Below the pieces are notes generated by a model. The model saw nothing but the letters and a program-made list of their open reading frames with translations, made no database searches and was not told the origin of the DNA. A stretch of DNA of 64,000 nt from Austropuccinia psidii (taxonomy: Eukaryota; Basidiomycota; Pucciniomycetes; Pucciniales; Sphaerophragmiaceae), in NCBI GenBank assembly GCA_023105745.1, contig JALGQZ010000013.1, forward strand, positions 21,948,105-22,012,104. The letters run 5' to 3'. Below, piece after piece: positions 48,140 to 57,769 of this stretch; within the stretch, counting starts at the first letter, position 1, and each line of letters opens with the position of its first letter. The position numbers and the translations under genes are program-made.

Positions 48140-50267
48140 TGTGAGCCTTTGAGATATGACCACATACCCAATAAGGTCACAAAAAAGATTAATAATAATT
48201 ATACCTTTAATATAATTATATTAAAATTAATTAGAATAATTATACATTAAAAATAATTACTCAAATATACAAAAAATACCATAAATTGGTACTAAAATTG
48301 GTTTAACTTAAAAACCAATGAATCAACATGTAAAACAAATTATACCATTGGATTCCCCATGGAAAAATACACATATACCATTTTTATGGCATATCTTTAA
48401 AGTCAATATTTAAGGAATTATAAGGTATGATACCTTATAAAAACCATAAAAACTTATTTATCTCAAGAACTAATGAAGCAACATGTGAAATAAATTGTAC
48501 CAGTGGATTCCCCATGAAAATTCACACATAAAACAATTAATAAGCTAATTTCCAATGTTAATACTTAAGGAATTATCCTGAATATATGCACTTTTTTGGT
48601 CAACGCATATATTCAAGGATCATAGCTATTATCTTCTAAACTATACATGATAGAATGATGAACCAAAAATAAAATTACCACGTAATTACTGTAAGAACAC
48701 AGATATGAACTTTATTTTACAGGTTATAAACAAGGTTAAAACCTATGATGAAATATTGATAAAAATCAACAGAGCTGTTGACCACTTTGTTGTGAAAGTG
48801 CTCCAAACTTAAAAAAAAGTATACAGTTGGATTCTACTAGTTCATTGGTGAAGAATGATGTAATTTGTATTATTAAATTCAGGGTATAACCCCCTGAAAT
48901 CAAGGTTTGAAGTTTAAAATGTTGAATTTCGACAGAAAAGATGAGTTACAAGAAAAATCATCAAAATTAGAGTTTTGATGATGTAATGAAAAGCTCTTGG
49001 CAGAATAATAAGGTTATGTAAGGCTATCAGAATTCACTCTCTGAATTGCTGTAGCGTGTAAATCTTAAGAGTTATTGAGGATCAAAGTTTGAGCTTAATT
49101 TGAGCAGTTATGATCACATACTGTAACCTTAATTTAAGTTCAACAGTCTTAAGAGTAATAAAATTGGTGAATACTATTAGTTTATGATTAAAACTAATAA
49201 AATCCACGAAATTTGGGGTTCTGCCAAGCCTCTGATGTCATCAAACTTAGAGTTATAGTGATAACTCTAAATAATGGTGTAATAATGATGTAATATGGTT
49301 TGATAATGATGTAATCATCTCCAAACCTTAAAATATTGATCAATTCCAGTGGGTATGATCATTACACGTCTACTAGAAGCCTGTTGGACTCTAGGAGGGA
49401 GGTATTCACTATAAATAGAGCTCTTTTTACTCTATTTTCCCCTCAGACGCATCAAAAACATTAAATCAATTAAATCAAAGGTAATTTCTTTATTCTTTAT
49501 ATATAAAAGCATCATATTATTAAAGACCAAAGACCTCCTTGCTATAATCATCTATTTTGACGTGATTAAATCATTTATTTAATTGTTTTTGTTAAAAAAT
49601 CTCTATAAAACTCATTTCCACGTAAAAATCAAGAATTTTAGTAATTTTCTTTATTTTTTTATTGTAAATACAATTTGAAAAGGTTGTATTATATTCTTTT
49701 GGCGTAAAATATCTCAAAATTATTATTTTAAGTGTTAAAAGTAGGTTATTTCATCTTATTATAATAATTTCTCTCTTATTATTACTCTTAATAATTCTTA
49801 TTTAATATAAATAGTATTTATATTAATATATAACTTTAATATTAGTAATATTATTGTTATTAATTGTTTTTTATTTATAAAAAACAGTTTTTTACGCCTT
49901 TATTATTTGTTGGTAACAATAATAGAGAGCTTTATAATATATTAATTATTTTATATTAATATATTATTTATAATATTATAATTTCATATAATATTAATTA
50001 TATTATTATATTTATTTAATAATATAATATTTTTACGCCATAATAATAATATTTCTTTATTATTATTATTATTTTAATCTTATTTATTTCAATTATAAGG
50101 ACATTCAGAGTACAATAAGTAATAAATTAGTAATTTTTACTTATTGTTTCATAGTCAAACCTTACATTATTATTTTAATCTTATTTATTTCAATTATAAG
50201 GACATTCAGAGTACAATAAGTAATAAATTAGTAATTTTTACTTATTGTTTCATAGTCAAACCTTACA
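48140..50267 (+). repeat. RT-4 3' LTR with terminal duplication
   Basis: Matches the 5' LTR to a first terminus CCTTACA at 50166. The last 101 bp (starting TTATTATTTTAATC) are then repeated exactly or nearly so at 50167-50267, ending in the same CCTTACA next to the CTTAG duplication. The 5' LTR lacks this extra copy. Confidence 0.93.
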
Positions 50268-50385
50268 CTTAGTATTAGACTTTGGTGATGCCTGGGTGGC
50301 AAAACGCGGTCTTGGTTCAAGTGATGAGGTCACCTTGACGGTACCCAGGTCAGCAAAGCTCACAACCAGGATTGACCCGTTTTAG

Positions 50386-50961
50386 ATTAGCTTTGTACTA
50401 GATAGATTGTAATTGAATTTTGCAAAGTTATTTATGAATTTAATAATCCTGACTTCCTATCCTACTACTGCCCGGATGCCACAGTCTGAGTACCAATAGT
50501 AATTGTACGGCGGCATGCCTCCGTACATCATTGCAAAGACTCCGACAAGACGCAAGCTGAGTCAGGCGTTGTGCCCGCGAGTAGCACACGCGGGGGCATT
50601 GCGGGAGGTCGCGTTTATCCCTTCCCGCCAGCCCATAATAGGCCAAATGTTCCTGTGTCTTTCAAGAGGACTAGGATAGCTAGGGATCTGCAGCAGGATG
50701 CAAATTGCATTTGCATGTGCTTGCAAGATTCCAAATGGTTGGATTGGAAAGTGATTGCATGGGAACATCAATGTGTAAAATTGAATAATGCACTATCCAC
50801 TGCAATTTTCAGGTTCAGGTATTTGAGATTGTGAATTTGCCAAGGTCAGGCGTGAGCTTTCTTTTTACCGCAATTAAAAAAGATTCATCCACCGCAATCC
50901 AATTTAGGTGATATTAAGAAATCAGTAATCATTTGGTTTCATTTCAATTTCTGCTGAAAGC
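50386..50961. other. H1-H2 intergenic region
   Basis: Contains palindrome copy 2 at 50504. Short open frames on both strands (50440-50834) are unrecognised and not supported. Confidence 0.4.
50504..50527. repeat. Dispersed palindrome, copy 2
   Basis: TGTACGGCGGCA followed by TGCCTCCGTACA; one mismatched base pair in the 24-bp inverted repeat. It lies downstream of the H1 stop. Confidence 0.75.
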
Positions 50962-52298
50962 ATGCCATTCACCAAAAGAGGAAAAGAGCATAAAAGGGAA
51001 CTCGCGAGAAAGCGTCGGGCTGAGGAAGGAAAGTGTGAGTTACTCGCTTAATCTCAGTGTATATATGCTTCCACATTTATGTGGCACCCTCATTGGGCCC
51101 CACGGAAGAACATTGGCTTTAGTCGGTTCAGATTGTGCCAATGTCATGATGTCATGTGGGCTCCAACAGGGAAGTTCAAGGATGTGTGCCGAAGAAAGCC
51201 CCTTGGCAGTATCTGATATCTTGTGTGCTTCAACACATAGTGATCCCTCAACCACTCGGGAATAGTAGCAGATCCCAAAAGACAAATGAGCGCAAAACGA
51301 GCCGAATGAATAGGTTGTTTTCCTCCTCTCGCCCAACAGCACAAATATCAATGCCAGTATCAGCAAATATGACCCCAAGTGAAATTTGGAGGGTTGTGGA
51401 TGTCAATCAGATCAAACGCATTCACTTTGGCCGTGTGGCAATTTTCTCTTCAACCGGATTACTCATTGCCCTTGTCGAATTCCGACCATTCACAACAATG
51501 AGTGAAGTCGAGGTCAATCAATGGGATGAATTATCACAATTCTTACTTCGCAAAAAGAGGTTCACTGACCCTATTGCAACAAATGGATCATTACTGGAGG
51601 GATTTATGTTTGCGATTGGGTGGCGCAAATGCACCACGAAGAATGAACAATTTGGTCTGTATGGAAGTGCTGGCAAAATTGAAAATGCAAAAGATGAATG
51701 GCGGAACCAAGGTGCCAATCTTAGCTCGGTGGGTTGCATTCTAGGTCAATTCTTACGATATGTTGGGGATAATTTATTTGAGAAGATTCAAAATTCCTAC
51801 AATTCATTGGGGGTTCCGTCTTTTGATCAAGTCAACTATGAAGGCAATATTCCGGCAAATCAGGGTGCATTCGAGTTCGCTTCCGCACTCACTTTCACCA
51901 TGGATGGATTCAAAAACGCACCTCATGTTGATAAGGATGCATCGCAGTATGCTTCGGGATGGTGGTTTCAAGCTGATAAGCGGACCGGCCAAATTCAAAG
52001 AGATGCGTCAAAGCGGTGTACAGGGGGAAAATTGATTTTCCCAAATGAGCATTTTTGGATTGATCTATCCGCATGTCATGGGCTCATTCAGGTAGTGTGG
52101 GCCAGTAGTACATTTGTTCATTATACTGATCCAGCACAGGACAACGAAAGCACGACACTAGTGGGTATGTCCGCACAATGCTCAAGCAGGTTAGCAAAAA
52201 CAATTCGGCAAAAAAACCATGGCTATTATGAGATTGGCGAGAGAGCGGGCTATCAAATCAGGGATGGTAATACAATCTCATGCCAATTCAAAGAATGA
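50962..52298 (+). CDS. H2: TET/JBP-like 2OG-Fe(II) oxygenase
   Basis: The main exon (about 51266-52298) encodes a protein of the fungal Tet-like 2OG-Fe(II) oxygenase family, whose animal and kinetoplastid relatives oxidise 5-methylcytosine or thymine in DNA. Visible motifs are the iron-binding HxD in APHVDKDAS, the GWWFQADKRTG strand, GGKLIFPNEHFWIDLS, and the distal His in ASSTFVHYTDPAQ. The N-terminal GRVAIFSSTGLLIALVEF segment is also typical. A probable first exon at 50962-51026 (MPFTKRGKEHKRELARKRRA) splices at GTGTGA to the AG at 51265 in phase; this intron (about 240 nt) is less certain. No stop or frameshift, so it may be functional. In basidiomycetes these genes expand together with KDZ transposons. 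Confidence 0.8.
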
Positions 52299-52423
52299 GG
52301 AGTTTTTCATGTGTGTTGGGTAAGTAATGGTGGGGTAAGGCAGAGGACAAAATACACCAGGATTGGATGGATTCGAGTGCGGGAGATGGGGTGTCTCACA
52401 TGAAAAAGGGGTGAAGTGGATTA
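52299..52423. other. Sequence between H2 and palindrome 3
   Basis: Short GC-moderate stretch; nothing recognised. Confidence 0.4.
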
Positions 52424-52448
52424 TGTACGGTGGCATGCCATCGTACAT
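52423..52448. repeat. Dispersed palindrome, copy 3
   Basis: ATGTACGGTGGCA followed by TGCCATCGTACAT; one mismatched pair. It lies at the start of the 40-bp minisatellite. Confidence 0.8.
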
Positions 52449-52489
52449 CTGTCCTGGTTTGTTGCTATTGTCCAGGATGCGAATGCTTC

Positions 52490-52975
52490 ACACGCAAAAC
52501 CTTATGCTTGTGCAGGTTCGGCCAATGCTAAAAGTTCCTTACGCCTATGCGGGGTGCCGACGCTACACACGCCAATCCTTACGCCCGTGCAGGCTCCCAA
52601 AAATTTACACGCCAATCCTGACGCTTGTGAAGGTTCCCAAAAATGGTAAAAATTCCTTACGCCTGTACAGGCTTCCGGCGATTCACACGCAAATCCTTAC
52701 GCTTGTGAAGGTTCCCCACAATGCTGAAAATTTCTTGGCCTGTGCAGGATCCCCAGAATTCACACGCCAATTCTTATGCCTTTGCAGGCTCCCAAAAATT
52801 CACACGCCAATTCTTACGCCTGTGCAGGCTCCCAAGAATTCACACGGCAATCCTTACGCCTGTGCAGGCTCCCAACAATTGACACGCCAATCCTTACGCC
52901 TGTGCAGGCTCCAGACAAGTCACACGCCAATCCTTACGCTTGTGAAGGTTCCAGACAATTTAAACAATTCAATAC
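52490..52975. repeat. 40-bp minisatellite
   Basis: About twelve copies of a 40-bp unit with the cores CACACGCCAATCCTTACGCC and TGTGCAGGCTCCCAAAAATT, more diverged at the left. It shares the CCTTACGC(T/C)TGTG core with the 48-bp array at 36.4 kb. There are no unique spacers. Confidence 0.88.
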
Positions 52976-53382
52976 ATGAGTAAGATTAATAGTGTGTGAC
53001 CATAGGAAAGGCCATGTTTCACGAATCTGGACTGGATTGCTCACATACGGGAACCTCCCGCTTTTTTACAGTTAAGAATGGATATGGCTCTAAACCATGG
53101 AAGAAGAAAATATAGGAGAGGATAACGGCAACTATTGGCGCATTTTGAGAAAAAGAGGTTCACGAAAACAAATACTCACTCAAACGCTTGGTGGGGCACT
53201 TACAAAAATAATTCTCACGCAATCAGGGTTTTTCTCTAAGGAGGAAATGAGTAATTTTTACGTGAACAAAGGATGTAATAGAATTTGAACATAATAATAA
53301 TTGATTACAAATGATAATTTATTTAAAAGAAAGTATTACAAATGATAAAAAGTGGAAATAATGGGATTTTTTTTTTAAATTT
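52976..53382. other. Intergenic region between the minisatellite and H3
   Basis: The 63-codon plus frame at 53097-53288 is unrecognised. No gene is supported. Confidence 0.4.
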
Positions 53383-54747
53383 TTATTTTTCGAGGAATTT
53401 GGAGACTATCCCGGTTATGTCCTCCTTTGGATAAGCCTCCAGTGCCTGGGCAAGGAGGCAGTTTAGTTCGTCCTGGAATTCCCGGTGCATCTCGTTTCGA
53501 TGAGTTGCATCCACGAAAGGAATCATGTGGAGCAAGCGACGATGCTCCAACAAGATTCGGTTGATCAAATCGTGGACGATGGCTCGAGGAATCATTAGGG
53601 TCGGTCGCAGGTCGGTGAATTCCTGGCGAGCTTCATCGTGGGAATGAGAGGAGCTTGGCACCGGGGGGAGGAGGCGTTGGGGTTCTCAGGGGCACTGGAA
53701 GGGATCTCTGGGGAGGGAACCGGGGTTGGAGTGGAAGGGGAAGGTGGGCGAGTCGTGTAAGAAGAAGGGGGATGGGGAAGGGGGGATCCGACGGGCGTAT
53801 CGTCGATGATGATGATCGAGCGAGGAGTAGCGGGACAATCTGGAGACGGTCGAAGAAAAAATGAGGAAAAGGGTATATGGATCGAAGAGAGAAAGAAGGG
53901 GTGACTTACCATAAGCTTCCTCCGTGGATTGCGTAGGAGCCACCTTGGGTTCTGGCTCACAAGTCGTATCGTCCTCAGGTTGTTGGGACGTTGGACTCGG
54001 GCCAGTAATAGGTGGCTCTTCCGTTTGGGAGGGTTCTAGAAAAGGAGTAAGAGTTAGTTCACTCGACTCGAAAGCGAAAGTGAAAATGAAATGAAACTTT
54101 GGCTGCTTACCGCGGAATAATTCCTCAGACCATCGGGTGCCACTCGGGCCTGGAGTGGGTTGCCGGGGGGTTTGCTCGCGAGGCAAACTAGGCACGGGAG
54201 ATTCTTGTTGGGGGGGATTCGGGGGGTTTTGTTCTATGAGAAATGGAAAAAAGTCAGTATTATTGCGTGAAGAGAAATGAGATAAGGAGGAGAAAGAAAA
54301 CTTACTTTGGCGTTTGAATCCCATCGGTGACAAGACATGGTGACGATCAGCCCAAGTTCGAATGTCCTCTCGCCATCGCCATCCTTCATCGGCCGGATAA
54401 TCACTTCGCTCCGGTCGAGGAGTGAAGTGACCATCGGATGGTGGCCTAGGAGGGGGAGTGGACTAATCGATACTGGAGGGGACAGGGCTGATTGTCCGGA
54501 ATCGTTCCCGTTGGCCTGTTTGGGGGCCCGGCGTCCATTCACGCTCGGAAATGGTTTCATCATCGTCGACCACAAAGGAGTCCTCGCGAGGGCATCTTGG
54601 GCGGGAACTCCTCTGGCCTCGTGGTCGGAAGGGGCGGACAACGAACGAACATTTCTTGTGTGCTTGTCGGCAAGCATCACAAGCGTCGTTTGTCGTCGAG
54701 GAGCGAATGCAGGGGATACCCCGCTTGGTGCATAAAGTGCACGACAT
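53383..54747 (-). pseudogene. H3: Zn2Cys6-like, Pro/Ser-rich protein (damaged)
   Basis: Four exons by consensus sites and phase: 54747-54306, 54233-54111, 54035-53910 and 53839-53383. The N-terminus fits the fungal binuclear zinc cluster spacing: CTLCTKRGIPC, nine residues, then CDACRQAHKKC (CX2CX6CX9CX2CX6C). Long Pro/Ser-rich segments follow (QPTPGPSGTRW; EPSQTEEPPITGPSP; IIIIDDTPVGSPLP), then a helical C-terminus (HDEARQEFTDLRPTLMIPRA; LLEHRRLLHMIPFVDA). Two breaks: a TAG at 54463-54465 and a frame change at a six-G run (53663-53668). I recall near-identical, highly repeated genes in A. psidii, so it is probably mobile-element-borne. The cluster could mean DNA binding. Confidence 0.7.
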
Positions 54748-55330
54748 CTAAAAACAAAACAATTGAGGTTAGTAACTGCATACAAAGTAAACAATCAAGA
54801 GAAAAAATGAAGACGTACAATGAATTATAAATTTAAATCGGAAACAAAATAAGAACGCTCTAGTCTGAAGGTTTTAAAAGTCTGGAAAAGAGTCGTGAAG
54901 AAAAATAAGTATTAATATCGGTATGTAATGTCGACAAAAGTTTAAAAAAGAGGTAACGCACGAGGTGGATAGAAGTGAGGTTCTGAACGGATCAGAAGAA
55001 TAAACAAACAGGCAAAAGGAAGGGAAGTGGGTTTAGTGGAGTGCGAAGAACAAAAATAGAAAGGCAGGAAGACAAAGGGGAATACGCACAAGATGGACAA
55101 ACGCGGGTGAGGTTGAACGAAGTGGAGCGGGTGAGAAAGAAAGTGAAGTGCGTGTCGTGTGAAGATGGTCTTTTAGACCATGGTGAAGCTGAGACGATCT
55201 CAGCAGTTGCAGCACCTGCAAAAGTCTCAGCTTCAAGGCGTGTGGGCAAAATTGAAGCTGAGTCTCAGCGAATGCTGCAACTGAGAAGTGAAATGCTCGC
55301 GTGAGGCAGAAGAACAATGGGGGTCTGGCT
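54748..55330. other. Sequence upstream of H3
   Basis: Contains an inverted AAGCTGAGAC/GTCTCAGCTT pair around 55182-55233. Short open frames on both strands are not recognised. No gene called. Confidence 0.4.
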
Positions 55331-56035
55331 GAGTATTGCAATTTATTGAATTTTCAAGCTGAGTCAAATCCCCTTTGTTTCCTTAAATTGCCACCGGATC
55401 ACCCAGGAGGGTGGTCGTGAGGCCCTTATTGATTGTGCATTGTGGGTGCAATGCACAAGTGACCGCGGCAAGATCACCAGCCTTATGGCCTGGTGATAGT
55501 CTTTGAACAAAGGGGGGGGCTGTAAGACAAGTGAATACAGCATGATCTTGCCTCGACCCATTGCTCAGGTTTGCTTTCGGGTCATAATTGAAATGCTCAG
55601 TGGCTGAGCATTTGAATTGCACAGTAATTGAACAATTGATATAACAATATCAAATGCACCGCTGAGTATGGCAATTTATTAAATTGTGAAGCTGAGTCAA
55701 ATCCCCTTTCTTTCCTTAAAGAGCCACCCGATCACCCGGGAGGGTGGTTGTGAGGCCCTTGTTGAATGTGCATGGTGGGTGGAATGCACAAGTGACCCAT
55801 GCAGAAATGCACCCGGTGCATTTGGTCACAAGTGACCGCGGCAATATTACCAGCCGTATGGCCTGGTAATAGTATGTGAACAAAGGGGGGGCTGTAACAC
55901 AAGTGAATACAGCGTGAGCTTGCCTCAACCCATTGCTCAGGTTTGCTTTTGGGTGATAATTGAAATGCTCAGTGGCTGAACATTTTAATGGCACAGTGAT
56001 TGAACTATTGATATAAAATATCAAATGCACCATGC
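55331..56035. repeat. Two-copy tandem duplication of about 335-370 bp
   Basis: Copy 1 starts GCTGAGTATTGCAATTTATT near 55331 and copy 2 starts GCTGAGTATGGCAATTTATT near 55661. They match over CAAGCTGAGTCAAATCCCCT, GAGGGTGGT(C/T)GTGAGGCCCT and onward to ATATCAAATGCACC. Copy 2 has an insertion of about 40 bp (around 55795-55835) and scattered substitutions. Minus-strand frames in both copies are similar because of the duplication. Confidence 0.85.
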
Positions 56036-57237
56036 TGAGCCATTGCTCAGTCATTTTTGTATTCCCACAATCTGAGCATTTGGCACAGCATCGGGTGACA
56101 TTTCACCCAGCTGCAGCATTTCACACGCTTTGGTGAAGTGCTCCAAACTGAGCCTTCCAATGAACTATTGCAAAAATAGTTCAGTCCATGGCTTTACTGA
56201 GCACTTTCACACGGTGCTTTTGACCATGATATGCTCAGCTTGCGTGTGCAAATCGGGTGAAACGCAATGCTGAGCATGTGGCACATGAGCTACGTATATG
56301 CAAACGATCGGAAGGTGCATGCACATTTGCTATATGCATGCAGGCTCAAGTAGTATAACACCTTCCTGATCTGTACAGCCAACACTGTAGCACGCAGTAC
56401 ACCTGTGTAAATGTATGCTGCGGGGCAGAGCAAAAGCTGTTCAGCAATGTAACATGAAAATCACGTCAAGCCATTGAGTCATATATCTCAACTGCATCCC
56501 TTTGGTGCACCTTTTTGGAGAGCTCTGCCTAACAATGGCATAGACGCGGGTGTAATCCGAGTTAATGAAAGTGGGTCATAATGGGATGACTTATTATTTG
56601 GGTAATACACAAACAGTGGATTCACTCCGGTGCCATTGTCGGGGCCAACAATGACTGGCCCTGCTTGTTCATTGCACGTGCTCATTGTCGGGCAGCCACA
56701 CGCTTTCATACGCACCCCCCAACGGGTCATACACAGGCAACTTTCACATGCCTGGAAGACATTTTACTGCCAGTGTTCCGACCGGCTAGTTTCTTGGTCG
56801 GGTGGTCAGCTTGACTGCAGACGCTCACCTGCTCGCGCGTGGAAACCTGAGGCCAATCAGTGTGGATTTGCTTCAGCCTCATCCACATCAGAATAATCCC
56901 AGCCTATGATTGCTGAGGCTGGTTATGTTTGCGTGGGTATCTCCCACCGCGGGTTATTTTCTTCACGTTCTCACACGCCCCGCGCAAGTTGTGGCACCTG
57001 GCTTGCGGCCAGAAATTCCCTTGGGTGGGTGGCCTCTTTCTCCGGAGTTTTGTTCACGCGTGAGGCAAAGACCGTGATCCCAATCTCTGGGGAATAGTAG
57101 CCTCCTCAAATGCAATAGGGGTGAATGTAGATGTGGATCATGCCTCACGGTCGGTGCCCCATTTGATCATGCCACACTTCCCCCCCTGAATCCTAGTTGG
57201 AATCAGTCATCAAAAAACTTCACGCAAAACCAAAGTC
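56036..57237. other. Intergenic region with TGAGC-rich patches
   Basis: Frequent TGCTCAG/CTGAGC words at 56036-56280. Open frames at 56488-57148 on both strands overlap each other and match nothing I recognise; some could be exons of an unidentified gene. Confidence 0.4.
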
Positions 57238-57263
57238 ATGTTCGGTGGCATGCCACCGAACAT
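57238..57263. repeat. Dispersed palindrome, copy 4 (perfect)
   Basis: ATGTTCGGTGGCA is followed immediately by its exact reverse complement, giving a perfect 26-bp palindrome about 500 bp upstream of H4. Confidence 0.9.
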
Positions 57264-57769
57264 ATCTCACCCGCCCACACACAAACATCCCCACAGTGAG
57301 ATTGCCCTTTGAAATGGCCAACATTGCCCAGTAGGTCCCTGTGCTACAATTAACCTGGGGAAGATATATATGCATCCATGTTTGCTGTCACACCAGCGAA
57401 CATGACTGCATGCCTCTGATATGCCCTCCACAATAAGTTGCTACAACCCACCCAATTTTGGATATGCTAATGTCAACCTTGTTCCACCAAGGGTTTTGTA
57501 CCTTGCTGCAGATCCAGCAGTCATATCGGTGCACCCACATTTTGGCCACCTTGCCTTGATATATGCCCCAAATCGGATATGAAAATTATGAGCCCAAGAG
57601 GCCCATCCCCATCAAGACCATGCACGTAACCACAGGCCATCCCCCTTTTGGCCTGTTGCTGCCACTCATATAAGTTCCCCACCTACGCTTATTCCTCTTC
57701 ATTCCCTTTAGCTAACCCTTCCCGATCATATAATTTCCAACTGTCCCCAAATAATTTAACATAGCCATC
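57264..57769 (+). promoter_or_regulatory. H4 upstream region
   Basis: No gene. TATA-like sequences CATATAAGTT (about 57667) and CATATAATTT (about 57726) precede the H4 ATG at 57770. Another TGTTTGCTGTCACACCAGCG-type partial palindrome lies near 57380. Confidence 0.45.

Larger units (their letters stand above)
39456..50267 (+). mobile_element. RT-4: nearly intact Ty3/gypsy element inserted in H1
   Basis: A 10.8-kb plus-strand element flanked by perfect CTTAG duplications (39451-39455 and 50268-50272). The LTRs differ by roughly 25-30 scattered changes over 2 kb by eye. Gag-Pol is open apart from one missing base in an A8 run (45769-45776) and one TGA at 46520. The 3' LTR carries an extra 101-bp tandem duplication at its end. 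Confidence 0.95.
37327..50385 (+). pseudogene. H1: unknown multi-exon gene split by RT-4
   Basis: Exons by consensus splice sites and phase: 37327-37489, 37561-37824, 37887-38549 and 38625 onward. The last exon is cut at 39455 by RT-4 and continues at 50273-50385. With RT-4 and one CTTAG copy removed, the frame runs on (ARCLVLDFGDAWVAKRGLGS) to a stop at 50383. The protein would be about 715 residues: an acidic, Ser/Pro-rich N-terminus, a Pro-rich repeat (HTEPPPILNET / HTESPPIPNET) and a helical C-terminal domain (PVKHFWANVMFES; LMIAYNMVRAHTKVEV). I recognise no family. Without removal of RT-4 the frame ends at TGA, three bases into the LTR. Confidence 0.75.

Noticed and set aside
52490..52975. 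CRISPR-like array
   Set aside because: Units are contiguous and degenerate without unique spacers, and the DNA is eukaryotic.
52363..52983. 206-codon open frame
   Set aside because: It lies across the 40-bp minisatellite and a palindrome; no start context or domain.
53655..53864. Gly/Arg-rich plus-strand frame
   Set aside because: Antisense of the Pro-rich exon of H3.
56488..57148. Possible small genes on both strands
   Set aside because: Overlapping frames without recognisable motifs or convincing splice sites.
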